In this document: piece after piece, positions 36,387 through 45,760 of the stretch
Layout of the letters: each line of letters begins with the position of its first letter
Position numbering within the stretch: position 1 is the first letter of the stretch
Source: Pseudomonas putida
GTDB taxonomy: Bacteria > Pseudomonadota > Gammaproteobacteria > Pseudomonadales > Pseudomonadaceae
Direction: 5' to 3'
DNA: 64,000 nt
Assembly: GCF_001636055.1 (NCBI RefSeq)
Contig: NZ_CP011789.1
Location: forward strand, 558,001 to 622,000
Position numbers and translations under genes: made by a program
Notes under the pieces: generated by a model
Told to the model about the DNA's origin: nothing
The model's database searches: none
What the model saw: the letters and a program-made list of their open reading frames with translations, nothing else

Positions 36387-38045
36387 TCAGGACAGGCGGG
36401 CGTCGTCCGGCACGCTGTCGAGCAGAAGCCCGCCGGTGTCCGCGCCGCCCAGTACCACATAGGCACTGCTGCAGAACAAAGAGTTCAACCGCTTCATGTC
36501 GGCGATCAGCTCCAAGTGTAGCGAACTGGTCTCGATACTCTGCACCACCTTGCGTTGCAGGCGACTGACATGGGCGTGGGCCAGGCGCCGTTCCTGGGCG
36601 CGGAAGCGGCGTTTCTCGCGCAACAGCAGGCGTGCGCTCTCAGGGTCGGCGCTGAGGAACACCGACAGGCCCAGGCGCAGGTTGGCCAGCAGTTGCTCCT
36701 GAAGGCCCGTCAGTTCTTCCAGGCCGACCTGGGAGAACTCCCGGCGTTGTGAGGTCTTCTGCTGCTGCACCTTGCGCAGCATGCGCTCGATCAGGTCGCT
36801 GGCCAGCTTGAGGTTGATCGACAGTTCGATGATCTCGGCCCAGCGCCGGTTGTCCTGCTCGCTCAGGTCCTCGCGTGACATCTGCGCCAGGTACAGCTTG
36901 ATGGCGCTGTACAGGGCCTCGGCGTCCTCGCCCAGGGCGCGGGTCTGTTGTGGCAGTGCGGTCTGGCTGCCGCGCAGGGCGCCGAGCATGGCCTCGAGCA
37001 GGCTGTCGACGATGTCGCCCAGGCGCAGGGTCTCGCGGGCTGCGTTGGCCAATGCCAGGCTGGGGGTTTCCAGCGCCGAGGCGTCGAGGTGCCGGGGCTT
37101 GACCTGGCCGTTGGCGACTTCGCGTTCGGGTAGCAGGGTGGTGCACAGGCGCCCCATAGGTTTGACCGTAGGCAGCATGACCAGGCAACGCAGGGTGTTG
37201 TAGAGCAAATGGAAGCCGATCACCAGCTCTTGCGGGCTGAAACTCAGCGAGTCCATCCAGTCCACCAGCGGGTGCAGCACCGGAATGATCAGCAGCAGGC
37301 CGATCAGCTTGTACAGCAGGCTGCCCAACGCCACGCGACGCCCGGCAGCGTTCTGCATGCGGGCGCTGATGAAGGCCAGCATTCCACTGCCGATGTTGGC
37401 GCCGACCACCAGGCCGATGGCCACCGGCAGGCTGATCACCTCGGCACCGGCCAGGGTCGCGGTGAGCAGCACGGCAGCGAGGCTGGAGTAGGTGATCATG
37501 GCGAACAGGGCGCCGACCAGGGCGTCGAGCAGGATATCGCCGGTCAGCGAGGCGAACAGCACTTTCACACCCTGTGCATGGGTGATCGGCGCAGCAGCCT
37601 GCACGATCAGTTCAAGTGCCAGGATGATCAGGCCCAGGCCAATGGCCACCCGGCCCATCTGGCCGAGGCGCGTCTGCTTGCGCGACAGGAAGAAGATCAC
37701 CCCGACGAACACCAGCAACGGCGACAGCCACGACAGGTCGAAGGTCAGCACCCGCGCCATCAGCGCAGTACCCACGTCGGCACCGAGCATGATCGCCAGG
37801 GCTGGGGTCATGGCCATCAGGCCCTGGCCGACGAAGGAAGTGACCAGCATGGCGGTGGCGTTGCTGCTCTGCACCACGGCGGTGACGACGATGCCAGCAA
37901 TGAAGGCCAGCGCACGACGGTCCATGTTCTGGCTGAGCACGCGGCGCAGGTTCGAGCCGTAAACCCGAAGAATACCGGTGCGCACGATATGCGTGCCCCA
38001 GACGAGCAGCGCCACGGCGGAAAGCAGGTTGAGCAGGGTGAGCAT
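36387..38045 (-). CDS. Na/Pi-cotransporter family protein with PhoU-like domain
   Basis: A 552-residue protein starting at 38045 (MLTLLNLLSAVALLVWG). The N-terminal ~310 residues hold two inverted Na/Pi repeats, each with a QSS-type signature (VVQSSNATAML; a second TYSSLAAVLL). The C-terminal ~220 residues are helical and PhoU-like (ETLRLGDIVDSLLEAML). It probably moves phosphate with sodium; the PhoU part may regulate it. Convergent-free, single gene 38 bases upstream of the M16 gene in the same direction, so the two may be cotranscribed. Confidence 0.9.
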   Translation of the reverse strand: MLTLLNLLSAVALLVWGTHIVRTGILRVYGSNLRRVLSQNMDRRALAFIAGIVVTAVVQSSNATAMLVTSFVGQGLMAMTPALAIMLGADVGTALMARVLTFDLSWLSPLLVFVGVIFFLSRKQTRLGQMGRVAIGLGLIILALELIVQAAAPITHAQGVKVLFASLTGDILLDALVGALFAMITYSSLAAVLLTATLAGAEVISLPVAIGLVVGANIGSGMLAFISARMQNAAGRRVALGSLLYKLIGLLLIIPVLHPLVDWMDSLSFSPQELVIGFHLLYNTLRCLVMLPTVKPMGRLCTTLLPEREVANGQVKPRHLDASALETPSLALANAARETLRLGDIVDSLLEAMLGALRGSQTALPQQTRALGEDAEALYSAIKLYLAQMSREDLSEQDNRRWAEIIELSINLKLASDLIERMLRKVQQQKTSQRREFSQVGLEELTGLQEQLLANLRLGLSVFLSADPESARLLLREKRRFRAQERRLAHAHVSRLQRKVVQSIETSSLHLELIADMKRLNSLFCSSAYVVLGGADTGGLLLDSVPDDARLS

Positions 38046-38250
38046 GTTCGAGGCCCCCTTATTACCGACGCCCCAGTGCGGGGCCAATGGGTGAAGCCGT
38101 GAGCCTGGCCCGGGGGTGGGCGTTGTATTCAGTGCTCACTGAAGCTTTAGTTGTTTTGCGCGGTTGTCGCCAGCTTGGCATGGCGGGCATTTATTTGAAA
38201 CATTTCTGTCACAAGCATGTTGGGTGGTTCAGGGCCAGTCCAGACAAACG

Positions 38251-38274
38251 AAAAAGGCCCCGAAGGGCCTTTTC
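38251..38274 (-). terminator. Intrinsic terminator of the TerC gene
   Basis: Read on the minus strand, AAAAGGCCC, loop TTCG, GGGCCTTTTT forms a strong stem with a U-tract 16 bases after the TerC stop. Confidence 0.85.
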
Positions 38275-38289
38275 AGTGACGTCCGGTAC

Positions 38290-39060
38290 TTACTGACCCG
38301 GAATGTCCTTGCGCAGTTTCACCGGATCATGCTCCTTGCCTTCCTTGCGCGCCATTGCAGTACGCATGCGGATGTTGATCGCTTCCACCGCCAGCGAGAA
38401 CGCCATGGCGAAGTACACATAGCCCTTCGGCACGTGCACGTCGAAGGACTCGGCGATCAGCACGGTGCCGACCACGATCAGGAACGACAGCGCGAGCATC
38501 TTCAGCGACGGGTGCTTGTCGATGAAATCGCTGATGGTGCCGGCGCAAAGCATCATCACCAGCACGGCGACGATGATCGCGGCGATCATCACCGGAACGT
38601 GCGAGACCATGCCCACCGCGGTGATCACCGAGTCCAGCGAGAACACGATGTCGATGATGGCGATCTGGATGATGGTGTAGAAGAACTTGCCGCCAGCGCC
38701 TTTGGGTTCGTCGCTGCTTTCCTCCTCACCCTCGAGGCCGTGGTAGATCTCCTGGGAGCTTTTCCACAGCAGGAACAGGCCGCCGAAGAACAGGATCAGG
38801 TCGCGCCCCGAAATGCCCTCGCCGAAGACCACGAACAGGTCGTCGGTCAGGCGCATTACCCAAGTGATCGAGAGCAGCAGCATGATCCGGGTGACCATCG
38901 CCAGCGCCAGGCCGAAGATCCGCGTGCGCGGCTGCATGTGCTTGGGCATGCGGCTGACCAGGATCGAGATCATGATGATGTTGTCGATCCCGAGCACGAT
39001 CTCGAGTGCGGTCAGGGTGAAAAAGGCAACCCAGATTTCCGGGCTGGTCAGCCATTCCAT
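38290..39060 (-). CDS. TerC-family integral membrane protein
   Basis: A 256-residue polytopic protein with the TerC signatures LEIVLGIDNIIMISIL (acidic pair in TM1) and DIVFSLDSVITAVGM in the second half, each with conserved Asp residues. TerC proteins are linked to tellurite resistance and, in better-studied members, to manganese export that helps metalation of secreted proteins. Single gene with its own terminator. Confidence 0.92.
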   Translation of the reverse strand: MEWLTSPEIWVAFFTLTALEIVLGIDNIIMISILVSRMPKHMQPRTRIFGLALAMVTRIMLLLSITWVMRLTDDLFVVFGEGISGRDLILFFGGLFLLWKSSQEIYHGLEGEEESSDEPKGAGGKFFYTIIQIAIIDIVFSLDSVITAVGMVSHVPVMIAAIIVAVLVMMLCAGTISDFIDKHPSLKMLALSFLIVVGTVLIAESFDVHVPKGYVYFAMAFSLAVEAINIRMRTAMARKEGKEHDPVKLRKDIPGQ

Positions 39061-39133
39061 GTGTATTCCTTCGAACGATGAAGGCGACGCGCCCGGGAGA
39101 GCGGGCGTGTCGCGGTGGGGTGGTGCTCTTGTC

Positions 39134-40441
39134 TTACAGACTACTGATCAGTGGGAAAACTCCCATGAGCAAGGCGGCGAGCATTATGCACAGGCACACC
39201 AGAACTGCCCACTTGAGGGTGAAGCGCTGGTGATCGCCGAATTCGATCCCTGCCAGGGCTACCAGCAGGTAGGTGGAGGGTACCAGCGGGCTGAGCAGGT
39301 GTACCGGTTGTCCGACGATCGACGCACGGGCCATTTCCACCGGGGTGATGCCGTAGTGGCTGGCGGCTTCGGCCAGTACCGGCAGCACGCCGTAGTAGAA
39401 GGCGTCATTGGACATGAAGAAGGTGAACGGCATGCTGACGATCGCGGTGATGGCCGCCAGGTACGGGCCGAGCGCATCCGGGATCACCGCCAGCAGGCTC
39501 TTGGACATGGCCTCGACCATGCCAGTGCCGGACAGAATGCCGGTGAAGATACCGGCGGCGAAGATCAGCCCGGTCACGGCCAGCACGCTGCCGGCGTGGG
39601 CTGCGATGCGGTCCTTCTGCTGCTGCAGGCAGGGGTAGTTGACGATCATGGCGATACTGAAGGCGATCATGAACAGCACCGGCAGCGGCAGCACGCCGGA
39701 GATCAGCGCGACCATCAGGGCAGCGGTCAGGGCGCCGTTGAACCAGATCAGCTTGGGGCGGCGCGCTTCGGGGAACTGCGACACGCTGATTTCGCTGTGA
39801 TCGATGTCGTCGGTCGGCAGGTGCAGCTCACCCAGGCGGGCACGCTCGCGCTTGCCGTACATGTAGGCGATGGCGAGGATCGCCAGCACACCGAAGGCCA
39901 TGGCCGGGATCATCGGCACGAAGATGTCCGACGGGTCTACATGCAGCGCGCTGGCGGCGCGAGCGGTCGGACCACCCCAGGGGGTCATGTTCATCACGCC
40001 ACCGGCGAGGATGATCAAACCGGCCATGATTCGCGGGCTCATGCCCAGGCGGCTGTACAGCGGCAGCATGGCGGCGCAGCAGATCATGTAGGTGGTGGCG
40101 CCGTCACCGTCGAGCGAGACCACCAAAGCCAGCACGGCAGTGCCGACCGAGACTTTCAGCGGGTCGCCCTTGACCAGCTTGAGGATCTTGCGCACGGCCG
40201 GGTCGAACAGGCCGGAGTCGATCATCAGGGCGAAGTAGAGGATGGCGAACATCAGCATCACGCCGGTGGGCGCGAGCTTGCTGATGCCTTCGAGCATCAT
40301 GGGGCCGATCTTGGCGGAGAAGCCGCCGAACAGGGCGAAAATGATCGGTACCAGGATCAGGGCGATCAAGGCCGACAGGCGCTTGGTCATGATCAGGTAC
40401 ATGAAGGTGATGACCATGGCAAAGCCAAGGAAGGTCAGCAT
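39134..40441 (-). CDS. CitMHS-family citrate/metal-citrate transporter
   Basis: A 435-residue secondary transporter with about twelve hydrophobic segments. It carries the family motifs DGDGATTYMI (about residue 118) and NMTPWGGPTARAASAL, and the second-repeat FFMSNDAFYYGVLPVL. Family members import citrate complexed with Mg or Ca together with protons. No two-component system or other citrate gene lies next to it. Confidence 0.92.
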   Translation of the reverse strand: MLTFLGFAMVITFMYLIMTKRLSALIALILVPIIFALFGGFSAKIGPMMLEGISKLAPTGVMLMFAILYFALMIDSGLFDPAVRKILKLVKGDPLKVSVGTAVLALVVSLDGDGATTYMICCAAMLPLYSRLGMSPRIMAGLIILAGGVMNMTPWGGPTARAASALHVDPSDIFVPMIPAMAFGVLAILAIAYMYGKRERARLGELHLPTDDIDHSEISVSQFPEARRPKLIWFNGALTAALMVALISGVLPLPVLFMIAFSIAMIVNYPCLQQQKDRIAAHAGSVLAVTGLIFAAGIFTGILSGTGMVEAMSKSLLAVIPDALGPYLAAITAIVSMPFTFFMSNDAFYYGVLPVLAEAASHYGITPVEMARASIVGQPVHLLSPLVPSTYLLVALAGIEFGDHQRFTLKWAVLVCLCIMLAALLMGVFPLISSL

Positions 40442-40709
40442 GGCGGTACTCCAGGCGTGGCGCGGCGAAAGGACGGACGATTCGAGCGGATCAGCGCGTC
40501 AGGCGCTGTGCATGGAATAGCGGGAGGGGTACTGCAGGAAGGCGGGCACAGGAAAACATCGGTATCACCATTGTTGTTGTTGATTGGGCCGGGTTCGTAC
40601 GTAATGCCGACACCCTGGCTGGCCGGTCTGTCGCCGGTGGTGGCGCTATCCTAGGGGGGTAAGCTTTCAGCCAGCTTTCGCCTCGATGAAGGCGACAGGA
40701 GGTCGTTTC

Positions 40710-41111
40710 ATGAATGACGTACAGGAAGGCGGGTGCCATTGCGGTGCCTTGCGCTACCGGCTGGAGGGCGATCTGACGGATGTCGCCCACTGCCACTGCT
40801 CGATCTGTCGACGGGTCAGCGGCGGGCTGGTGGTGACGTGGCTTACCCTGCCGCGCAAGGGTTTCCAGTGGATGGCGGGCGAGCCGAAGCGCTATGTGGC
40901 GCCGGCCAGTTGTACACGGTTCTTCTGCGGCGACTGCGGCGCGCATGTGGCGCTGGAGACGACGCATAGCCCGCTGAGCATCGATGTGACGGTGGCGACG
41001 CTGGACCGGCCAGAGCAGGTGAGGGCCAGCCGGCATATCTGGACGGGCAGCCGGCTACCCTGGCTGCACCTGGATGAGGAGCTGCCTGGCGAGGTGGAGG
41101 AGAGTCCGTAA
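40710..41111 (+). CDS. GFA-family (CENP-V/GFA) zinc protein
   Basis: A 133-residue cytoplasmic protein with the zinc-binding cysteine pattern of the GFA family: CHCGALRY, CHCSICRR and FFCGDCGAH. Start at 40710 is fixed by AGGAGG seven bases upstream. The family includes glutathione-dependent formaldehyde-activating enzymes, but most members are untested, and no formaldehyde dehydrogenase gene is nearby. Confidence 0.9.
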   Translation: MNDVQEGGCHCGALRYRLEGDLTDVAHCHCSICRRVSGGLVVTWLTLPRKGFQWMAGEPKRYVAPASCTRFFCGDCGAHVALETTHSPLSIDVTVATLDRPEQVRASRHIWTGSRLPWLHLDEELPGEVEESP

Positions 41112-41149
41112 CGAAATGCGGGGGCCTGATCAAAGGCCCCCCCAGGTCT

Positions 41150-41929
41150 TCAGATGGTCAGCGTCCAGTCGTAGTCGACGATCAGCGGCGCGTGCTGCGA
41201 GAAGCGTGGCTGGCGCGGCAGGCGAGCACTGCGCACGAAGCGGCGCAGACCCTGGGTGAGGATCTGATAGTCGAAGCGATAGCCCAGGTTGAGCATCTCG
41301 GCCTGTTCGTTGTCCGGCCACCAGCTGTACTGGTCACCTTCGCGGCTGACTTCGCGCAGGGCGTCGACATAGCCCATCTCGCCGATGATCGCGTCCATCC
41401 AGGCGCGTTCGGGCGGCAGGAAGCCCGGCGATTGCTGGCTGTCGCGCCAGTTCTTGATGTCGAGCTTCTGCTGCGCCACGTAGAACGAGCCGCAATAGAT
41501 GTATTCGCGACGCTTGCGACGCTGCTTGTCCAGGTACTTGGCGAAGTCGTCCATCAACTTGAATTTCTGGTTCAAGTCTTCGTCGCCGTTCATTCCCGAA
41601 GGCAGCAGCAGGCTGGCGATGCTTACCTTGTCGAAATCTGCTTGCAGGTAGCGCCCGTAACGGTCGGCCGTCTCGAAGCCCAGGCCGGTGATGACTGCCT
41701 TGGGCTGCATCCGCGAGTAGAGCGCCACGCCACCTTGGGCAGGCACCTCCGCTTCGCAGGCATAAAGGAAATAGCCATCGAGCTGGAAAGCTGGGTCGTC
41801 GAGTTCAAAGGCCGAGGCGCGGGTATCCTGAAGGCAGATGACGTCGGCATTCTGGGCTTGCAGCCAGCTGAGCAGTCCACGCTCGGCCGCAGCCTGAATG
41901 CCATTCACGTTCACACTGATGATCCGCAT
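41150..41929 (-). CDS. crc: Catabolite repression control protein Crc
   Basis: Global regulator that works with Hfq to repress translation of mRNAs for non-preferred carbon sources. The 259-residue protein (start MRIISVNVNGIQ at 41929) has the exonuclease III fold but has lost catalysis: the metal Glu motif reads LQDT instead of LQET, the GDWN motif reads CGSFYV, and the last motif is SQHAP instead of SDHAP. It is close to identical to P. putida Crc. Its targets probably include catabolic genes in this window (kauB, dadA, gltP). Divergent from pyrE. Confidence 0.96.
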   Translation of the reverse strand: MRIISVNVNGIQAAAERGLLSWLQAQNADVICLQDTRASAFELDDPAFQLDGYFLYACEAEVPAQGGVALYSRMQPKAVITGLGFETADRYGRYLQADFDKVSIASLLLPSGMNGDEDLNQKFKLMDDFAKYLDKQRRKRREYIYCGSFYVAQQKLDIKNWRDSQQSPGFLPPERAWMDAIIGEMGYVDALREVSREGDQYSWWPDNEQAEMLNLGYRFDYQILTQGLRRFVRSARLPRQPRFSQHAPLIVDYDWTLTI

Positions 41930-42009
41930 AAATGGCCCCAAAAATCTCGTGCGTGTATGATACCCGAGCTCAACTCATTTAGCTAAATCCGTGGTGTCCG
42001 GGACTTTTC

Positions 42010-42651
42010 ATGCAGCCGTATCAGCGCGACTTCATTCGTTTTGCCATCGATCGCGGCGTTCTGCGCTTCGGTGAATTCACCCTGAAATCGGGGCGTACCA
42101 GCCCGTACTTCTTCAACGCCGGGCTGTTCAACAGCGGATCGGCCCTGGCCCAGCTGGGGCGCTGCTATGCAGCCGCGATCGTCGACAGCAAGATCCCCTT
42201 CGACGTGCTGTTCGGTCCCGCGTACAAGGGCATCCCGCTGGCAGCGGCCACGGCGGTGTCCCTGGCCGAGCAGCATCAGCTCGACGTGCCATGGTGCTTC
42301 AACCGCAAGGAGGCCAAGGACCACGGCGAGGGCGGCAGCCTGGTCGGCGCCCCGCTGGCCGGTGACGTGCTGATCATCGACGACGTGATCACTGCCGGTA
42401 CCGCCATCCGTGAGGTCATGCAGATCATCAAGGGCCAGCAGGCCAAGGCCGCAGGCGTACTGATCGCACTGAACCGCGAAGAGCGCGGCAATGGCGAGCT
42501 CTCGGCGATCCAGGAAGTGGAGCGTGATTTCGGCATTCCGGTGGTCAGTATCGTTTCGCTGACCCAGGTACTGGAGTTCCTGGCCGACGATCCTCAGCTC
42601 AAGCAGCACCTGCCGGCGGTCGAGGCCTATCGGGCGCAGTACGGGATCTGA
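42010..42651 (+). CDS. pyrE: Orotate phosphoribosyltransferase
   Basis: Joins orotate with PRPP to make OMP in pyrimidine synthesis. 213 residues; PRPP-binding motif [13 protein letters not shown] (about residue 120) and the flexible loop [11 protein letters not shown] are intact, as is the N-terminal [17 protein letters not shown]. Start at 42010, 80 bases from crc, ended by an intrinsic terminator. Confidence 0.98.
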   Translation: MQPYQRDFIRFAIDRGVLRFGEFTLKSGRTSPYFFNAGLFNSGSALAQLGRCYAAAIVDSKIPFDVLFGPAYKGIPLAAATAVSLAEQHQLDVPWCFNRKEAKDHGEGGSLVGAPLAGDVLIIDDVITAGTAIREVMQIIKGQQAKAAGVLIALNREERGNGELSAIQEVERDFGIPVVSIVSLTQVLEFLADDPQLKQHLPAVEAYRAQYGI

Positions 42652-42667
42652 TCTCGGACCGGTAATG

Positions 42668-42697
42668 AAAAAGGCGACCCATGAGGGTCGCCTTTTT
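42668..42697 (+). terminator. Intrinsic terminator of pyrE
   Basis: AAAAAGGCGACCC and GGGTCGCCTTTTT form a 13-bp perfect stem with loop ATGA. Its A- and T-ends also allow function for the opposite strand. Confidence 0.93.
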
Positions 42698-42718
42698 CAT
42701 TGGATCGGCGGTGGATCG

Positions 42719-42782
42719 TTCGCGGGCAATCCCACTCCCACAACGGCGGTAAACCTCTGTGGGAGCGGGCTTGCCCGCGAAG
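42719..42782. repeat. REP doublet, family A
   Basis: A degenerate left copy (TTCGCGGGCAATCCCACTCC) faces a canonical right copy (GGGAGCGGGCTTGCCCGCGA) across about 20 bases, between convergent pyrE and the DUF799 gene. Confidence 0.85.
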
Positions 42783-42792
42783 CGGTCGCCGC

Positions 42793-43452
42793 TTAGTCCG
42801 TGCCGTACTTCGGCGAACGCGGCCCATACAGGATCCCGCCGTTCGGGTTCGGCGACAGCAGGCGGGCACTGGTGATACCGGCGATCGGGTAACCTGCGTC
42901 TTCCTGCACGCTGCTGATGACCTGGTTCACTGCCGCAGTGATCAGCATGCCGATCAGGCCGCCCTGGTTCTGCCGGCCTTCTTCGCTGGAGGCGGATGCA
43001 GTACCGGTCCACAGCGTGGTGCCGGACTTCAGGTCGACCAGCTTGGCACTGGCGGTCACGATGGTTGCGCTGCTCAGCACCATGTAGCGGGTGCCGTAGT
43101 CGCTGACGGTCACGTACAGCGCCGCATCGGCGCCGAAGATCTCGTGCAGCTTGGCCATCGGCAGCTCATGGATGTCAGCCGGGGTGGTCATGCCGTTCTG
43201 GCGGAAGGTCTCGGCGACCAGCGCCACCGGCATCACGTAGTAGCCGGCTTCGGCCAGCGGGTAGGTGACCTGCGCGAGCATGCTGTAGCTGGCCTTGACG
43301 TCCGGCGAGTTGTTCAGCGGCGGCACGATCAGGATCGACTTCGGGCGGCTCTGCTTGAAGGCCGCGTAGTCGGTGGTCTTGCGCTCGGCACAGCCGGCGA
43401 ACAGGGCCAGCACGCAGGCGCCGACGATCAGTTGGGTAAGGCGCTTGATCAC
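42793..43452 (-). CDS. DUF799 (GNA1162-like) lipoprotein
   Basis: A 219-residue lipoprotein with signal MIKRLTQLIVGACVLALFAGC (lipidated Cys21) and the DUF799 fold (SILIVPPLNNSPDVKASYSML, YYVMPVALVAETFRQNG, WTGTASASS). Homologues include meningococcal GNA1162, which has a TolB-like fold. Last gene of the CsgG-DUF4810-DUF799 set; its ATG overlaps the DUF4810 stop by 4 bases. Confidence 0.9.
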   Translation of the reverse strand: MIKRLTQLIVGACVLALFAGCAERKTTDYAAFKQSRPKSILIVPPLNNSPDVKASYSMLAQVTYPLAEAGYYVMPVALVAETFRQNGMTTPADIHELPMAKLHEIFGADAALYVTVSDYGTRYMVLSSATIVTASAKLVDLKSGTTLWTGTASASSEEGRQNQGGLIGMLITAAVNQVISSVQEDAGYPIAGITSARLLSPNPNGGILYGPRSPKYGTD

Positions 43453-43817
43453 TGCTTCGCTCCTTGCGTGGCGTTCTTCATCAGGAAGTCCATGTACGCC
43501 GCCGACTCAGGGAACAGCGCCTTCTCGGTGCGGAACTGCTGGATCATCTGGTCGTCCTTGCCCAGGCTCGAGTAGAGCAGGCCCAGTTGCGCGTGATACC
43601 CAGGAGGGACGGCGCCGTTCTTGGCCTTGATCTTTTCCAGGTCGCGCTCCAGGGCGATGACCTGTTCTTCCTTCGACTGGTCGTTGAAGTATTCGCGTAC
43701 TTGCGGCTGGTAGCTTTCCCACTGGTACAGCGGCTTCTGCGAGTTGCAACCGACCAGCAGGGCGCTGGCCAGCAGGAGCCCGGCGCCAGTGCGCCAGGCC
43801 GAGCGGGTGATGCTCAT
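43449..43817 (-). CDS. DUF4810 small lipoprotein
   Basis: A 122-residue lipoprotein with lipobox LLVGC (Cys24) and the family segment LYQWESYQPQVREYF, then a helical TPR-like stretch (GYHAQLGLLYSSLGKDDQMIQQF). Middle gene of the triad, 39 bases after the CsgG-like gene. Confidence 0.9.
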   Translation of the reverse strand: MSITRSAWRTGAGLLLASALLVGCNSQKPLYQWESYQPQVREYFNDQSKEEQVIALERDLEKIKAKNGAVPPGYHAQLGLLYSSLGKDDQMIQQFRTEKALFPESAAYMDFLMKNATQGAKQ

Positions 43818-43856
43818 CTACGTGCTTCCTTGTCGTTGTCGTCTTGCTGCAGGGTC

Positions 43857-44537
43857 TTACTGCGCTTGCGGCTTCCACTGGCCGCTTTCGACAGCGCCGA
43901 CCAGCTTGTTCACCGCTTCGCGCATGGCCAGGTCGAGAACCTTGCCGTTGAGGGTCGAGTCGTAGCTGGCGGTACCGCCGAAGCCGATGACTTCACGGTT
44001 GGACAGGGCGTATTCGCCGGCGCCCTGGCTCGAATAGACCACTTCGGAGGTGCTGATGTTGACGATGTTCAGCGCGACCTTGGCGTAGGCAATCTGGGTC
44101 TTGCCGCGACCGAGGATGCCGAACAGCTGGTGGTCACCGACTTCCTTGCGGCCGAATTCGGTAACGTCGCCCGTCACCACGAAATCGGCGCCCTTCAGGC
44201 GCTGGACCTGGCCTTTGATTGCGGCTTCCTGCTGGATCTCACCCATGTTGTCGCGGTCCAGCACGTTGAAACGGCCGGTCTGCTGCAGGTGGGTGATCAG
44301 GATGGTCTTGGCCTGGCCGCCGAGGCGGTCGACGCCGTCGGAGAAGATGCCGCGCATGTAGCTCGAACGGTTGTCGAACTTGCCTACGGCGATCGGTGCA
44401 CGCACGCCGCTGTACGGGCGGCTGACGCTCTCGACCTGTTGTACGGCCACGGCGGTGGAAGTTTCGGTAGCGCAGCCGGCGATGGACCCGAGCGCGACGG
44501 CAGCTGCCAGCACGAGTCCTTGTGATGCGTATTTCAC
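43857..44537 (-). CDS. CsgG/HfaB-family lipoprotein
   Basis: A 226-residue outer-membrane lipoprotein. The GTG at 44537 is the likely start (VKYASQGLVLAAAVALGSIAGC, with GGAG 8 bases upstream) rather than the ATG at 44561. It has the CsgG pattern: IAVGKFDNRSSYMRG, LITHLQQTGRFNVLDRDNM, GADFVVTGDVTEFG and a C-terminal VVYSSQGAGEYALSNRE. CsgG forms the curli secretion channel and HfaB anchors the holdfast; here there are no curli subunit genes nearby, so this is a member of the meningococcal GNA1163-like operon type with unknown cargo. Confidence 0.92.
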   Translation of the reverse strand: MKYASQGLVLAAAVALGSIAGCATETSTAVAVQQVESVSRPYSGVRAPIAVGKFDNRSSYMRGIFSDGVDRLGGQAKTILITHLQQTGRFNVLDRDNMGEIQQEAAIKGQVQRLKGADFVVTGDVTEFGRKEVGDHQLFGILGRGKTQIAYAKVALNIVNISTSEVVYSSQGAGEYALSNREVIGFGGTASYDSTLNGKVLDLAMREAVNKLVGAVESGQWKPQAQ

Positions 44538-44767
44538 GCGAGTTCTCCAGGTAAATAGCAACTATTTGCAACGGGCGTGCATTCTGCCACGTTGTGTCGG
44601 CAGCCTAGAGAGAAAGTTGAGGGCGGGACAGAGAAAAATAATGGCATTGCGCCATGTTTCATTGTTCTGGTTCGGCCAAGCCTGCGCGATCCTTGGAGGA
44701 GCAAGCTTGTCGGGGCGCAGAATCGCAGCGAACACCCGTATGGCCGGTGCCATTACCGCGGTGTACT

Positions 44768-44812
44768 TTTCGCGGGCAAGCCCGCTCCTACGGGTTATGC
44801 AGGAGCGGGCCG
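44768..44812. repeat. REP element with partial inverted copy, family A
   Basis: TTTCGCGGGCAAGCCCGCTCC followed, 8 bases on, by the truncated inverse AGGAGCGGGCC. It lies just past the argB stop. The rest of the gap 44538-44767 shows nothing I can support. Confidence 0.8.
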
Positions 44813-44824
44813 TCGCTCAAAGCA

Positions 44825-45760
<936 letters not shown>

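Noticed and set aside
38195..38215. PhoB-box-like CTGTCAC upstream of the Na/Pi symporter
   Set aside because: Only one half-site matches and it points away from the gene, so phosphate control is not supported.
38813..40654. 613-codon open frame on the plus strand across TerC and CitMHS genes
   Set aside because: It spans two well-supported genes and an intergenic region on the opposite strand, and its composition (His, Gln, Asp-rich) is typical of antisense frames.
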